DNA of 64,000 nt from Proteles cristata cristata (taxonomy: Eukaryota > Chordata > Mammalia > Carnivora > Hyaenidae). Below, piece by piece: positions 1-10,505 of this stretch. The stretch spans positions 1,488,001 through 1,552,000 of the forward strand of contig JAESUZ010004534.1 of the NCBI GenBank assembly GCA_017311185.1. Direction: 5' to 3'. A program made the position numbers and the translations under genes. How positions within the stretch are numbered: position 1 is the first letter of the stretch; each line of letters opens with the position of its first letter. The notes beneath the pieces were generated by a model. The model had not been told where the DNA came from. It did no database searches and saw nothing but the letters and a program-made list of their open reading frames with translations.

Positions 1-776
1 CATCCCTTGTCTGTTGTTTTCCTCGAACTTGAGACAGTAAGAAAGCCAGTAACCAGTAGAACAAGGCCAAACAGAAACATTTTCTTGGCCACTTCTGCTT
101 TTCTGTTGTGAGTTTTTTGGTCTTCCTTGATTTTCCAGACTTCCCCAGGGTGGGTTCCCTAGTTCTGGATAGGTAGTCTCAGTCCTGCACAGAAGGTGGT
201 GCCTAAGGAGAGAGACAAACAGGTCACTCGGAGGATGTGGGTGTGTATTTCTCAGCTTCTCTCAAACTCCCTCTGCATTCAGACCTTCGCCCGAGAAGAT
301 TCTGGAGTGACGGTTGACAGGGTGGTGTGGGACCGCAGGGGCTTGGAGGGAAAGAGCACACCTCCTCTCCTTCCGCCTTTACTCCAAAGCTGGGGTTTGT
401 GGGTCCCCTGCCATGGGGCTCCTCTCTGGGAAGGAGATGGCTCTAGAAAGTTCCTTCTTGGCCTTACCAGGGAGCAGAGTTTGTAATATTTTACAGCAGC
501 TGTTTAACATTTCCCTACCTAGTTATTAAACACGAAAGGGAGTAAATTAAAATGGCAACGTAAAATGAAATAAAAGGCGTCTTTTCTTTCTGTAAAGAGA
601 CAACACCTAATTAAGGAATATTTGAATCCCACAAAAATGCAGACTCTCATGGGTGACATAAAATTTCTTTTAAACCAGGAACAAAACCCAGAAAATTGGG
701 GACAGACCCAAGAGGTAGTCCTTCACAGCAGAAAGCTCCTTCCTCTCGAGAGGTTTGACTTGTTTCTCCCCGCACC

Positions 777-818
777 CCCCACCCCTGCCTCCCCGTCCCC
801 ACCCCTGCCTCCCCGTCC
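777..818. repeat. 20-bp tandem duplication, C-rich
   Basis: Two adjacent copies of ACCCCTGCCTCCCCGTCC plus two bases (781-800 and 801-820, differing only at the end) follow a C run. It is a short minisatellite-like duplication in a C-rich strand. Confidence 0.85.
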
Positions 819-1329
819 TGGGGCAGGACTAAACTCAAGTGAGTCCTTTGAGTTACGGTCTCTGGGCTGTGGCCAGCCGCCCAGGCCCTGCTCCCCCTTC
901 TCAGTCCCCACTGTCGTCCCTCCCAGTTTTTCTCTTTGGGCCCTGCTCTAGGTTTTTGATTTTTTTTTTTTTTTTTTTGCTTTTGTTTTTGTTTTGCAAC
1001 ACTTTCTCTAACTCCGCCATCTTTTTGAGGAACTTCCTGCAAGGACGTCTCCCCTTCCCTCCAATCTCCCACTCCCTCAACCTCCCGGAGCAGGAGAATG
1101 GGACCTTCTTCCTTTTTCTTATCTTGTTCTTGTTCTTGATTAGATACCAGAAGCTTTGGGCTCCGTCAGTCATTCCTCCCTGGGGCCCGCATGCAGTCCT
1201 TGCCAGCCTGAGCCCCACCTTCTGCCACTGGTTCTGGTCTTGTGACACCAGAAGCCCGGCTTTGACCTTTGGTCTCAGCCATTGTGGGGCTGCCCTTCAC
1301 TTAGGACCTCTGTCCCTAGCACCTGGCAC

Positions 1330-1365
1330 GAGTAGAGGTCGGTGAGCGAGTAGAGGTCGGTGAGA
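1330..1365. repeat. 18-bp tandem duplication
   Basis: GAGTAGAGGTCGGTGAG is repeated at 1330-1346 and 1348-1364 with an 18-base period. No function is suggested. Confidence 0.9.
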
Positions 1366-1673
1366 GTAGGGGGCGCTCAGTCCCCCCCAGTGGAAGGGGC
1401 CCCAAGGCTCGCTGGAAAGCTGCCTCCTGCCTGTGTTTTGCTGGACAGCCTTTTAGGGAGGACAGCGAAGGCCAAGCACTCCGGGCCAGGGCCCAGTTCC
1501 TCCCAGGGTAGCTGCTCAGTTCCTTTGTTCTGCAGGTAGCCGTTCTTTTAGGAGAGCTTCTTTCTTGCTGCGCAGTCCTGCCATTGGAGTGAAAGAAAGG
1601 AAAGGGCAGGGAGGCGAAAAACATACAGATTGGCAGGTCTTGAAATGTCTGCAAGTTCAAGAAATGCTCAGTC

Positions 1674-1893
1674 GGGGCACCTGGGTGGCTCAGTCGGTTA
1701 AGCGTCCGACTTTGGCTCAGGTCATGATCAGTGCGTTCGAGCCCCGCGTCGGGCTCTGTGCTGACTGCCAGCTCAGAGCCTGGAGCCTGCTTTGGATTCT
1801 GTATCTCCCTGTCTCTCTAACCCTCCCCTGCTCATGCTGTCTCTCTCTCTCTCTCTCTCTCTCTCAGAAATAAATTTTAAAAACATTTAAAAA
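1674..1893 (+). mobile_element. CAN-SINE (tRNA-Lys-derived SINE)
   Basis: The tRNA-like head with GGTGGCTCAGTCGGTTAAGC is followed by the body, a (CT)n run and an A-rich tail. A perfect 12-bp TSD, AAATGCTCAGTC, flanks it at 1662-1673 and 1894-1905, so both edges are firm. Confidence 0.97.
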
Positions 1894-1905
1894 AAATGCT
1901 CAGTC

Positions 1906-2599
1906 ATGCCTCCTCTTAAGTTTGACTTTGATGGCTTGCAAGTGCTGCAGAACTTTCCGCCACCTCACAGTGCAGAGGATGGAGCCGGAGGCTCCCAGGT
2001 TCCTGCTTATTAGACTAAACAGTAAAAGGAAATCAGTTTTTCCTTTTAAGAAATAAGGAGAGGCTGTTTTGCTGGCATTTCCTTTTGGGGATGGAGCCTG
2101 TGTCTGGCTTCACCTTGGAAAGGAGTGGATGCAGATGTTCCCAGCGAGGTGGGAAGCAGGGCTGGCTGGCTCCCGGCATCCCGCCTTCTCTCTGCTCTGA
2201 AACAGGTAGTTAGAGAAAGTTCAAGTTCTTTAATTCCTTTCCTCTACATTAAAATGCTTTGCATATAATATTTATGACCAGAACCGTGGATGGTGTTTTT
2301 AGGAGAAGGATCGCACTAATGGAGGTATCTGATATCTCTCTCTCATATATCCCCCCCTCCCCCCGCCAGAGTCCTGCACACGTTCTAACTCAGGCTAGTT
2401 AGAACCTCTCTAGAATGCAGCAGGCAGGCTCTAGTATCTCCTTCCAGGGCTCAGGGGGCCGACTCACAGGGTAGTAAGGGCAGAACCAAATGGGTTCAAG
2501 TCCTTTTTTTTAACCAAAGCATAATGGACAGGAGTTAACAACAACGACAACTAGAAAGAGAGGGATATTGTGACTTGGTGAACAGCTCTCTCGAGTTTT
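1906..2599. other. Unique sequence, nothing recognised
   Basis: No gene or named repeat is seen. There is a C-rich run near 2350-2368. Confidence 0.6.
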
Positions 2600-2678
2600 C
2601 CTTTTTCTTTAGTTTTGTTTTTAGTTTTTTGTTTTGTTTTGTTTTGAGAGAGAGCACACGTGAGAACGGGAGAGGTGC

Positions 2679-2715
<37 letters not shown>

Positions 2716-2819
2716 CTTAAGCAGGCTCCATGTGCGCTTCGAACTCACGAACCATGAGATCATGACCTGAGCCCAAATCAAGAGTGGATGCTTAATTGAC
2801 TGATGCACCCAGGTACCCC
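2600..2819 (-). mobile_element. CAN-SINE, diverged
   Basis: The reverse complement of the SINE is seen: a T/G-rich tail at left (tail expanded to TTTTG repeats), then (GA)n, the B-box region, and a degraded head GCACCCAGGTACCCC at right. No clear TSD is found, in keeping with an older copy. Confidence 0.93.
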
Positions 2820-2963
2820 TCTCATGTTTTATGATATAATAGGCTGAGCAGAGGAGATGACCATGGCCCTATCAGCGGCTCTCCAAAAAACAAAAACAAA
2901 AAATCCTTCTTTACACAGATGAGTGAACCAGAAAAACATGGGTATTTGCCCAACCCCATTCCT

Positions 2964-3205
2964 TTTTTTTAAAAATAATTTTTTTAATGTTTTATTTATT
3001 TCTAGGAGAGAGAGAGAGACAGCGTGAGCAGCGGAGGGTCAGAGAGAGAGGGTCAGAGAGAGAGGGAGACACAGACTGAAATAGGCTCCAGGCTCCGAGC
3101 TGGCAGCCAGCACAGAGCCCGACGCGGGGCTCGAACCCACGATCCGCGAGATCATGACCTAAGCGAAAGTCGAACGCTTAACCGACTAAGCCACCCAGGC
3201 GCCCC
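2964..3205 (-). mobile_element. CAN-SINE, young subfamily
   Basis: A full-length reverse copy with the diagnostic tail TTTATTTCTAGGAGAGAG and the CpG-rich body GACGCGGGGCTCGAACCC. A 17-bp TSD (TGCCCAACCCCATTCCT at 2947-2963; one mismatch at 3206-3222) flanks it. The subfamily is described in the findings. Confidence 0.97.
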
Positions 3206-3439
3206 TGCCCGACCCCATTCCTAAGCAACATTCCAGGCCATGGTGCATCTTCTCTGATGTACAACGTAACCTTTCCATAGAGAAGGCCCTCATCGTCCTT
3301 TTCATCGAACTTCACCTTATCTCAAAAGTCAGCCCTTCCACCATCCCTGATTAGTCCCGTGAGGTCACACCTTCCTTAGAGCACTGAGGCCAGTGTCCTC
3401 CGGGGCCGTGTCCCCATGACAGAACTCAATTAAATCCAC

Positions 3440-3590
3440 AGCAAGGCTGCGAAGCAGATGCTTTCATGATCTCCATGTTGCAGATGAGGAAGCTGCGACA
3501 CAGAGAGAGGGAAAGGCTAGTTCAAGGTCACACAACCAGAAGTGGCTGAGCTGGGCTCCCGAGTCCGTGCCTCTCACCCTGACACGAAGC
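3440..3590 (+). mobile_element. MIR element fragment
   Basis: The MIR core is recognisable: GCAGATGAGGAAGCTG, then AAGGTCACACAACCAG and GTGGCTGAGCTGGG. This is an ancient mammalian tRNA-derived SINE; 5' and 3' ends are eroded. Confidence 0.85.
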
Positions 3591-4084
3591 TGCCTTTCAG
3601 CCCTGGCCGCCAGGCATCTTGCACGCGCTCTGTCACAACTCAGGGAGTGCCCTTCACCACATGACGCCACACTGTCTCCTCATTGCACGTGGACCGTTCT
3701 GCCTAAAGTGTGTAAAAACACGTTTTATCCTTCTTAAGCAATTGTAAGCTGCTTGAGAGTGGCGACTGTGGTAATCAGCTTTAAATGTCCTGAGGTACCT
3801 ATTGCTTATACGATGTAATAATAGATGCTCACACATGTTTTTGGAATTGAGCTAAATCAAGTGAAAGTCATTTGTTCCCCGGGGATTCAGTGAGTACTAA
3901 CTATGCAACAAGCACTTATTAGGCCCTGGTGAGCAAGTCAGATAAGACTTCTGCTATTAAGAAACTTAATTTTAGGGAGGGAAGCTTGATAAACAGATAA
4001 AACAAGAGAACTACCAGCTAGTACACTTGGGAAATTAAAATAGGATATGATATAGAGTGACGGGGTGAAGGCACTGCTTCAGAA

Positions 4085-4257
4085 TAGGGGGTCAGAAAGG
4101 ACATCTCTGGGTAAATAATATCTAAGGCAGGCTATGAATGGCTAGAAAGAGTGAGACATGCAGAGAGTAGAGAAAGGGCATTCGAGGCCAAGGGAATAGC
4201 TTGTGCAAGGGCCCTGAGGCACGAAGGAGACCGCTGACCAATTCCTTTAGCAGTTTG
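4085..4257 (-). mobile_element. L2 LINE fragment (left part of a broken copy)
   Basis: In reverse orientation the segment GGGCATTCGAGGCC...GTGCAAGGGCCCTGAGGC matches the end of the L2 reverse-transcriptase reading frame. It is continuous in the family with the L2 block that resumes at 4859, so the DNA between them was inserted later. Upstream, 3840-4085 may be further eroded L2. Confidence 0.75.
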
Positions 4258-4858
4258 CAGGATTTCTCAACCTGAGTACTTGTCGTAGTCAGCTTCAGCT
4301 ATCATAACAAATTACTATGGACCAAGTGGACAACAGACATTGCTTCCTCACAGTTCTGGAGGCTGAGAAGCCTAAGATCAAGGCGCTAGCAGAGATGGTA
4401 TCTAGTGAAAGCCTCTTCCTGTTTTGCAGAGTTGCCTTCTTGCTGTGTCTGCACTTGGCAGACAGTCTCCTTCTCTTCTTTTAAGGGCATTAATTCCATC
4501 ACGGGGGCCCCACCTTTGTGATCTCATTTAAATCTAATTCTTTCCCAATGGTCCTACTTCCAAATATCACTGGCGGTGGGGGGGGTTGGGCTTCAACCTA
4601 TGAATGTGGGGACCTGCAAATATTCGTCCCCGGTAGCACTATTGACATTTGGGCCAGGTGGATGCTTTGTTGGGGTGGGAGTGGGGGGCTCCTGCGCCTC
4701 GTGGGGCATTGCGCTGTGTGCCCCCTGCTCCCCGCCTCACCACCTCTGAACATTAGATGCCAGGAGGAATCCACTGCCCTCTAAACTGTAGAATCAGTGT
4801 CTCCTAGACATTGCCACATGTCCCCTGAAGACAAAGTCCTCTCCAGCTGAGAACCACC
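4258..4858 (-). mobile_element. MER5A (hAT-Charlie) split by an LTR
   Basis: The left end GATTTCTCAACCTGAG (about 4258-4278) and the right part CACTATTGACATTTGGGCC to GCTGAGAACCACC (about 4626-4858) together make a reverse MER5A non-autonomous DNA transposon. The middle is occupied by the MaLR LTR annotated at 4281. The whole unit sits inside an L2. Confidence 0.8.
4281..4625 (-). mobile_element. MaLR-type LTR (MST/MLT1 group)
   Basis: The antisense LTR is recognised from CACAGTTCTGGAGGCTGAGA, GCCTTCTTGCTGTGTC, GGGCATTAATTCCATCA and CTTCAACCTATGAATGTGGG. No internal retroviral sequence follows, so it is a solitary LTR. It lies within MER5A and is therefore younger than that copy. The exact subfamily cannot be assigned by eye. 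Confidence 0.8.
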
Positions 4859-5396
4859 AAATTAGAAGGTGGCTAGAGTGGCTGGTGGATAGTCAGTAAC
4901 GTGGCTGTGGTTCAAGATGAGGCTGGAGAGAGAGGCTGGGCTCAGATCATGTGAAGGAGTTTAGATGCTATTAGAGATTCAGTGAAGGGGGTTAAGCTGG
5001 GGCACGAAGGGTGTAATTTACCCTGGGGGAGGTGGCTGTGCTGGGGGCAGGAGGGGAGCAGGAAGCCCTGGAGCAAGCTGTTGTGGTGGGCGAGGCAACT
5101 GGGGAATGGAGACAGGGTGGGGGTGGGGAGGGGGGACTGCCTCCTGGGTATGCCCCGGATGATGACCTGACAGCACTCGCTGAACCAAGTGAGGTGAGGG
5201 AGGGAAGCCTTGAGGATTTCAGTCCCGCAATAGGCTGGGTAGCAGTGCCATTAGAAAAGCCTTTCCTGGTTTGGGACAGAAAGTCACTAATGTGGAGGGG
5301 CCAGGTGGACAGGAAGATATAAAATCCCGGTGACCCAGGGGCAGGCTGCCCCTGTGGGTTTGGAAGTCTGGGGCATGTGGATCTTTATTGGTATTT
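4859..5396 (-). mobile_element. L2 LINE fragment (continuation)
   Basis: Reverse-oriented L2 resumes with AGTGGCTGGTGG...CAGATCATGTGAAGG and runs through degraded sequence. It continues beyond the SINE at 5413. A G-rich stretch, GGGTGGGGGTGGGGAGGGGG (from about 5116), has G-quadruplex potential. Confidence 0.65.
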
Positions 5397-5412
5397 AAAA
5401 CCACGTGGCGTC

Positions 5413-5630
5413 TGGGGTGCCTGGGGGGCTCAGTCAGTTAAGGTCCGACTTCAGCTGAGGTCATGATCTCCCGGTTTGTGGGTTCGAGCCCCACGTCAGG
5501 CTCTGTGCTGACAGCTCAGAGCCTGGAGCTGGTTTCAGATTCTGTGTCTCCGTCTCTCTCTCTGACCCTCCCCTGCTCACACTGTCTCTCTGTCTCTCTC
5601 AGAAATAAATTTTAAAAACATTAAAAAAAA
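5413..5630 (+). mobile_element. CAN-SINE
   Basis: A full-length forward copy with head GGTGCCTGGGGGGCTCAGTC and tail TTTTAAAAACATTAAAAAA. AAAACCACGTG (5397-5407) and AAAACCACATG (about 5634-5644) are the likely TSD, with a few extra bases before the head. It inserted into the L2 relic. Confidence 0.95.
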
Positions 5631-5640
5631 ATAAAACCAC

Positions 5641-6180
5641 ATGATTGAACAAGATCATCCAGGGGTCCTGTGTGAATGGACAAGAGAAGGGAGCATAGAA
5701 TAGAGTCCTGGAGACATCTGAGCAGGTGGAGGAGGAGCCGGAGGAAGATCCGGATGGAGCTCCTTGTGAGTGAGGCAAAGGTGGTGCCGTGGACGCCGAA
5801 GTTTAGAAGTTTACCGAGAAGGTTGTTGGGTGACATCGGCTCGTTGATCACTCATACGGGGACGGTCGGTGTGGGAAGGTAAGGGAGGACGGCTGACTGC
5901 GTGGGTGAGCTGAAGAAATAGAGTGATCCAGAAATCTTCCAAGACGATGGCCGTGAAGGGAGCGGGGTATGGGGACAGTAGCAGGTGGTGGCCAGGGACA
6001 CAGGAGTTTTCTCAAGATAGGAGACGTCCCAAGTCTCAACGTGCTTGTGTGCTGGTGCCATTGGCCTAGTGGGGGCGGGGCAGACAGGAGAAGACTGAGG
6101 GCAGAGGGGATACTGCAGGAAGAAAGTCCCGGAGTGGAATCCAGAGCCCAAGCCAGGGTGGGGGCGGCTGGGTCCTTTTC
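5641..6180 (-). mobile_element. L2 LINE fragment (continuation)
   Basis: The reverse L2 continues after the SINE: ATTGAACAAGATCATCCAGG, TAGAGTCCTGGAG and TGAGGCAAAGG, then a decayed stretch to about 6180 with GAGAAATAGAG-like and GGGGTATGGGGAC segments. Together with 4085-5396 this is about 2.1 kb of one L2 copy. The right boundary is vague. Confidence 0.55.
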
Positions 6181-6184
6181 TAAC

Positions 6185-6365
6185 AAAATTATAGCGTTAC
6201 AATGTCTGTAACATTTGCTATTTGCTACCTCTAAGTGTACCATTCAGTGATGTTAATTAGATTCACAACACTGTTCAACCAGGTCGTACTATTTCCAAAA
6301 CCTTTTTTTCATCACTGCAGACTGTAACCATTAAGCACCAATCCCCTGTTCTTCCTTCCCCCCGG
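6185..6365 (-). mobile_element. L1 3'-UTR fragment (ancient L1M)
   Basis: In reverse, CTAAGTGTACCATTCAGTG, TTCACAACACTGTTCAACC and ACTATTTCCAAAACC match the 3' end of old mammalian L1 elements. It is strongly diverged and short. Confidence 0.75.
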
Positions 6366-7000
6366 AGACAGGTGAGGTTTTTATTATCATTATTCATTGG
6401 AGTATTTTTACTTTGTGGACAGAGAGCATGAAGGTAGGTATCTTGGGTATCTGCAGTTGAGCGAGGTGTCCTGAATGACCCATTCGGGGAGGGTGACCTA
6501 CGCCAACTCACTCAAGCCTGTGCCTTCTGTCCGGACAGAGACGCTGGCGGCGTTTTGAGGCCATGCTGCCGGATCGACCCGTGTGGGTTCAACAGATGCG
6601 GCAAAGGCAGGGATCCTGGCCACAGTCCTCGGTGGCTCCTGGAGAGCTCCTGGTGACCCGTCTTGCTCTCTCAGATGCAGGGAGCCAAGCGGAGAGAGAG
6701 TTTTTCATAAAAGCAGGATGCCTCCTGCCTAATAACAGGAGGGAAGGCACAGCGCACGGGGTGGGCTGTGGTTTTATCAGCGGGAAGAGGAGGGGATCTC
6801 TGTTGCTCACATGATCTCCGAGGCTTGAGAGAGAGCAGGGTAAGAGTGTAGGAGGGGATGGCGGGGAGTGTGCAGACTCACGTGAAGGGCAGGAAAGTGC
6901 AACACCAGGGAGTGTGCCCGGATGGATGGCCTGTGTCAAACCTCCATTTGCTGTTTGTCCCCTTGAATTAAAGTGACACCAGCCAACAGCCTTGAGTAAG
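6366..7000. other. Unique sequence, nothing recognised
   Basis: No exon or repeat is recognised. It contains moderate GC and two short purine-rich patches only. Confidence 0.55.
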
Positions 7001-7245
7001 TTTTTTTTTTTTAAACTCTTTTGCTACTGTGGTAAAATACACGTGACATGAAATTTACCATTTTAGCTGTTTCCAAGTGTATACAGTGAGGTGGCATTCA
7101 GCACATGCACATTGTTGTGCGACTTTCACTACCACCTTCTCCAGAACCTTTCCATCATCCCAAGCAGATACTCTGCTCCATTAAACAGTAGGCACCCATC
7201 CCCCCCATCCCCAGAGCTCCTGGGAACTATAGGTTCTCACCCAGC
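7001..7245 (-). mobile_element. L1 3' end fragment (L1M)
   Basis: A T run (7001-7012, the poly-A of the minus strand) is followed by GTGGTAAAATACACGTGACA, AGCACATGCACATTGTTGTG and CCAGAACCTTTCCATCATCC, the typical reverse complement of an L1M 3' end. Confidence 0.85.
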
Positions 7246-8395
7246 ACGTTGGGGTGCAGACGTGTTTGGGCACACAACTGAGTGACCTCGGCCTGATGAC
7301 GAGGACAGGGAGGGGAGCAAGGGTGTCAAAGGCGTTTGTGAGGCAGGGCCCGCAGTGGTGGCCCACGTCACTCAGGCTGGGCATGCCAGGGGTGGGAGGG
7401 CAAGAAGAGGGACCAGTGGTGTCTTCAGAGTCCAAAAGATGGTGCTGTCTCCTTTCCTTTCTTGTGATGCCGTAGATGGCGTGAGTTAAACCTCATTTCA
7501 GATTTATTAATTAATAGGGTCCCCTATCGCTCTTGACATGCCTAAAGAATGTTCTACACAAGAGCCCGCAGTGGCCACTCGAGGCACCTGGCATCACCCC
7601 CTCCCCTGACATGCCACAGGTCCCTAGGATACACGCACCCAATTAGGTAAGAGAAGAGGCATATGGTGTTTATTTGGGGAAAGAGGTACATTTTCTATGA
7701 ATAGCATCGCTATGTGAACAGACAGGCTGACAGATGATTCCACTTTATCTGATCACACAATATGGGCATCCACACTGTGTGAAAAACCCCCGAAGCTTCA
7801 GGAACTTGCAGACGTCCTTGCTTTTCTGTATCTCAGCCCTTGCTTCTCCCTTCAAGAGTGAAGTGGAGGTAGAAAGACCCTTTCTCAGATGCTGTGAACC
7901 CTCTGCTCTGAAATTCCCTCAGACCTCACCTCTTTGGTGCTTTTTCACATCCCGGGCTGTTTTCTGCATCATTGATGAAATCGTCTCTTCTTTGCAACAC
8001 ACCGATGGTCCTTTCTGAGGATTGAGTTTTCTGATTTTGCCTATTTATATACATATTTTGGCCTACAAGTTTTGCTCCTGGGAGATGCACTTGCACTGTA
8101 TATAAGGCTCTACCTTAGAAGGGAACATTGTTCTGGGCCATTCCCACAGCACAGATGCCCTTAACAGGGAGGCAGAAAGACACAGGAGGTGGGTTTTTCC
8201 ACATATGGGAGAAGCTGAAGGAGGTAACACTTATATCATGACATTGATGGGTAAGCCTAACCACACATGAAAGATGTTTTCAGGCATGCTTTAGAAGACA
8301 GAGGAGGGCATCAGAATGGCACTAGAGTGACCCCGCAGTGCCTCCTCGAATTTTGTATCAACTATGCAGAACTTTCCGCGATGATGACGATGTTC
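7246..8395. other. Unique sequence, nothing recognised
   Basis: No coding exon is supported. The reading frames at 7734-8018 and elsewhere have no recognisable domain. Confidence 0.55.
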
Positions 8396-8397
8396 AT

Positions 8398-8489
8398 CCA
8401 GTATGGTAGCCACTGGGGTCCTGTGGCTACTGGACTCTTGAAACATGGCTAGTGCAACTGGGGCACTGACATTTTAACCTCATTTAATG
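8398..8489. mobile_element. hAT-like DNA transposon fragment
   Basis: GTAGCCACTGGGG...GGCTACTGGACTCTTGAAACATGGCTAGTGCAACTG resembles the terminal part of a mammalian non-autonomous hAT (MER group). A SINE block follows immediately. The family name is not certain. Confidence 0.5.
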
Positions 8490-8736
8490 TGAAAAAAAAT
8501 TTTTTTTAAATTTTTTAATGTTTTATTTCTTTCTGAGAGAGAGACAGAGAGAGAGGGAGAGAGAGACAGCGTGAGCAGGGGAGGGGCAGAGAGAGAGGGA
8601 GACACAGAATCTGAAACAGGCTCTAGGCTCTGAGCTGTCAGCACAGAGCCCGACGCGGAGCTCGAACCCACGAACCGTGGGATCGTGACCTGAGCTGAAG
8701 TCAGACATTTAACTGACTGAGCTACCCAGGTGCCCC
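8490..8736 (-). mobile_element. CAN-SINE (first of three in tandem)
   Basis: A full-length reverse copy, tail at left (TTTTTTAATGTTTTATTTCT) and head CCACGAACCGTGGG ... CTACCCAGGTGCCCC at right. It abuts a second reverse SINE with no spacer. Confidence 0.96.
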
Positions 8737-8737
8737 C

Positions 8738-8937
8738 TAATATTTGTTTTAATTTTAGAGAGACAGAGAGCGTGCTTGAGTGGAGGAAAGGGGCAATGAG
8801 GGGTAGGGAGAGAATCTTAAACAGGCCCCATGCTAGGTGTGGAGCCTGATGTGGGGCTCGATCCCATGACCCTGGGATCATAACCTGAGGCAAAATCAAG
8901 AGTCAAATGTTCAACCAAGTGAGCCACCCAGACACCC
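8738..8937 (-). mobile_element. CAN-SINE (second of three), diverged
   Basis: A reverse copy with an ATTTTAGAGAGACAGAGAGC tail junction and CpGs mostly lost (GATGTGGGGCTCGATCCC). It is older than its left neighbour. Confidence 0.93.
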
Positions 8938-8942
8938 GCCCC

Positions 8943-9142
8943 CCCCATTATTTTTTTTTAATTTTAGAGAGAGAGAGAGAGAGAGCATGCACGAGGCAGG
9001 GAGAGGGGCAGAGAGAGAGAATCTTAAGCAGGCTCTGCGCTAGATGTAGAGCCTGATGTGGGGTTTGATCCTACACTGTGATCATGACCTGAGCCAAAGT
9101 CAAGAGTCGGATGCTCAACCAACTGAGCCACCCAGGCACCCC
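8943..9142 (-). mobile_element. CAN-SINE (third of three), diverged
   Basis: A reverse copy from the A-rich tail (TTTTTTTTAATTTTAGAGAG) to the head CCACCCAGGCACCCC. It shares the older, CpG-depleted body type with the middle copy. Confidence 0.93.
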
Positions 9143-9535
9143 AGTTGCAAGCTTTTCCAATAACATAACATTATTTTAGTTAGATTTACTCGGTATCTAA
9201 TGATCACAATAGTCTTTGGCTGTTGAGTCACAGGAATCTGAACAACCAGGTCTGGACAGGTGAGGAAGGAAGGAACAGCAGGAAGGGAAGTGATGGGCAG
9301 TGGAGGACCCCACTGGGGGGCTGGACCGGCCTTGGGGGGCTCTTTCGCCTTCCAGCTGTGCTACCCTTAGGGTGTGATTGTCGTCCTTGTGAGAAGGCTG
9401 CTGGACTTTCCAGAATCAGTTCTGGGTCCGAGGCAGGAAGGACGAAGATGGGAAAAGAGCAAAGGGCAGGCAGAAAGCTTTGAAAATCAAAATGGTGCCA
9501 CTCCTGTGGCAGAGAGGCCACATGTGGAGCACAAC
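9143..9535. other. Unique sequence, nothing recognised
   Basis: No gene or named repeat is seen between the SINE trio and an L1 fragment. Confidence 0.55.
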
Positions 9536-9860
9536 TATGCGGGCTGTCGCCTTTCAGCCAGCAGTCTCACTTCTAGGAATCTGTCCCAAACGATACCAGG
9601 CATAATACAAAAGGATTCATGCATAAGATTACTTACTTTGGCATTATTGGTGATCATTGGGAAGCACCCAGGTGTTTATCAATAGGGGACTGTTCAGACA
9701 ATCCATGGTATAACCACACAACCAAATACTGTGCAGTAAAAAAGAAAGAGGAAACTGTGGGGTGATCTCGGAACTGTGGGGTGATCTCCAAGATCCCAGA
9801 ATATGAAATAAAAAACAAGGAGAAATATCTATGTAGATAGATTGATATATATCCTTTTTT

Positions 9861-10083
9861 TTTTTAAATATTTTTATTTATTTATTTCTAGGAGAGAGAG
9901 AGACAGAGAGAGAGCGTGAGCAGGGGAGGGTGAGAGAGAGAGGGAGTCACAGACTGAAACAGGCTCCAGGCTCTGAGCTGGCAGTCAGCACAGAGCCCGA
10001 TGCGGGGCTCGAACCCACGAACCGCGAGATCATGACCTAAGCGAAAGTCGGACGCTTAACCGACTAAGCCACCCAGGCACCCC
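9861..10083 (-). mobile_element. CAN-SINE, young subfamily
   Basis: A reverse copy with the CTAGGAGAGAG tail junction, CpG-rich body and AAGCGAAAGTCGGACGC near the head. The perfect 17-bp TSD GATATATATCCTTTTTT lies at 9844-9860 and 10084-10100. Confidence 0.98.
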
Positions 10084-10100
10084 GATATATATCCTTTTTT

Positions 10101-10290
10101 AAAAAAGTTTATTTATTTTGAGAGAGAGAAGAGAGAGCAGAGGAGGGGCAGAGAGTGAGGGAGAGAGAGAGAATCCTAAGCCTGATTGGGAGAACCTAGT
10201 GCGGGGCTCCATCTCACGATCCGTGAGATCATGACCTGAGCTGATATCAAGAGTCCGATGCTGAACTGACTGAGGCACCTTGGTGCCCTG
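10101..10290 (-). mobile_element. CAN-SINE, older copy
   Basis: A reverse copy directly right of the previous TSD: AAAAAAGTTTATTTATTTTG at left and GAGGCACCTTGGTGCCC at right. It is more diverged than its neighbour. Confidence 0.92.
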
Positions 10291-10296
10291 ATATAC

Positions 10297-10335
10297 TACA
10301 CACACACACATGCACATACACGCACGCATGCGCTC
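10297..10335. repeat. Imperfect (CA)n/(CGCA)n microsatellite
   Basis: ACTACACACACACACATGCA followed by ACACGCACGCATGCGC-type steps. It is a short alternating purine-pyrimidine tract. Confidence 0.85.
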
Positions 10336-10505
10336 ATACTTGCAGGGGAGACACCGGATAAAGGAACGACTAGAGAAGAGGGCAATGGGCCGGCGACAGG
10401 GATGGAGGTGAGACTGCTCTGAATGTACCTTGTTTCACACTTTTGACTTTGAAATCATGTAAACGCTTGCATCTCCAAAACCTAACAGAAAAAAGTGTTT
10501 GAAAA

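Larger units (their letters stand above)
1..1661. other. Unique sequence, no gene recognised
   Basis: No exon or dispersed repeat that I can name confidently. It holds a T-rich tract near 960-980, pyrimidine-rich stretches around 1050-1140 and two short tandem duplications listed separately. The end (about 1295-1330) vaguely resembles an L2 3' end but is too short to call. The reading frames here are low complexity (Pro/Ser or Lys/Gln rich) and give no recognisable protein. Confidence 0.6.
9536..10505 (+). mobile_element. L1 3'-UTR fragment (ancient), with two SINEs inside
   Basis: Forward L1M-type 3' region: CAGTCTCACTTCTAGGAATC, GGTGTTTATCAATAGGGGAC, CATGGTATAACCACACAACC, and, after the SINEs, TACCTTGTTTCACACTTTTG. 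A 20-base duplication containing ACTGTGGGGTGATCTC occurs at about 9753-9792. The element is interrupted by SINEs at 9861 and 10101. Confidence 0.7.

Noticed and set aside
647..1072. 141-codon minus-strand frame and its overlapping plus-strand frames
   Set aside because: They cross poly-T and C-rich simple sequence, overlap each other on both strands and show no domain.
1674..1760. tRNA-Lys-like heads of SINEs as tRNA genes
   Set aside because: All are SINE heads lacking a proper acceptor stem and anticodon arm and are followed by SINE bodies.
8490..9142. Regularly spaced similar units resembling an array (CRISPR-like)
   Set aside because: They are full SINEs next to one another in a mammalian genome; no short repeat/spacer structure exists anywhere in the window.
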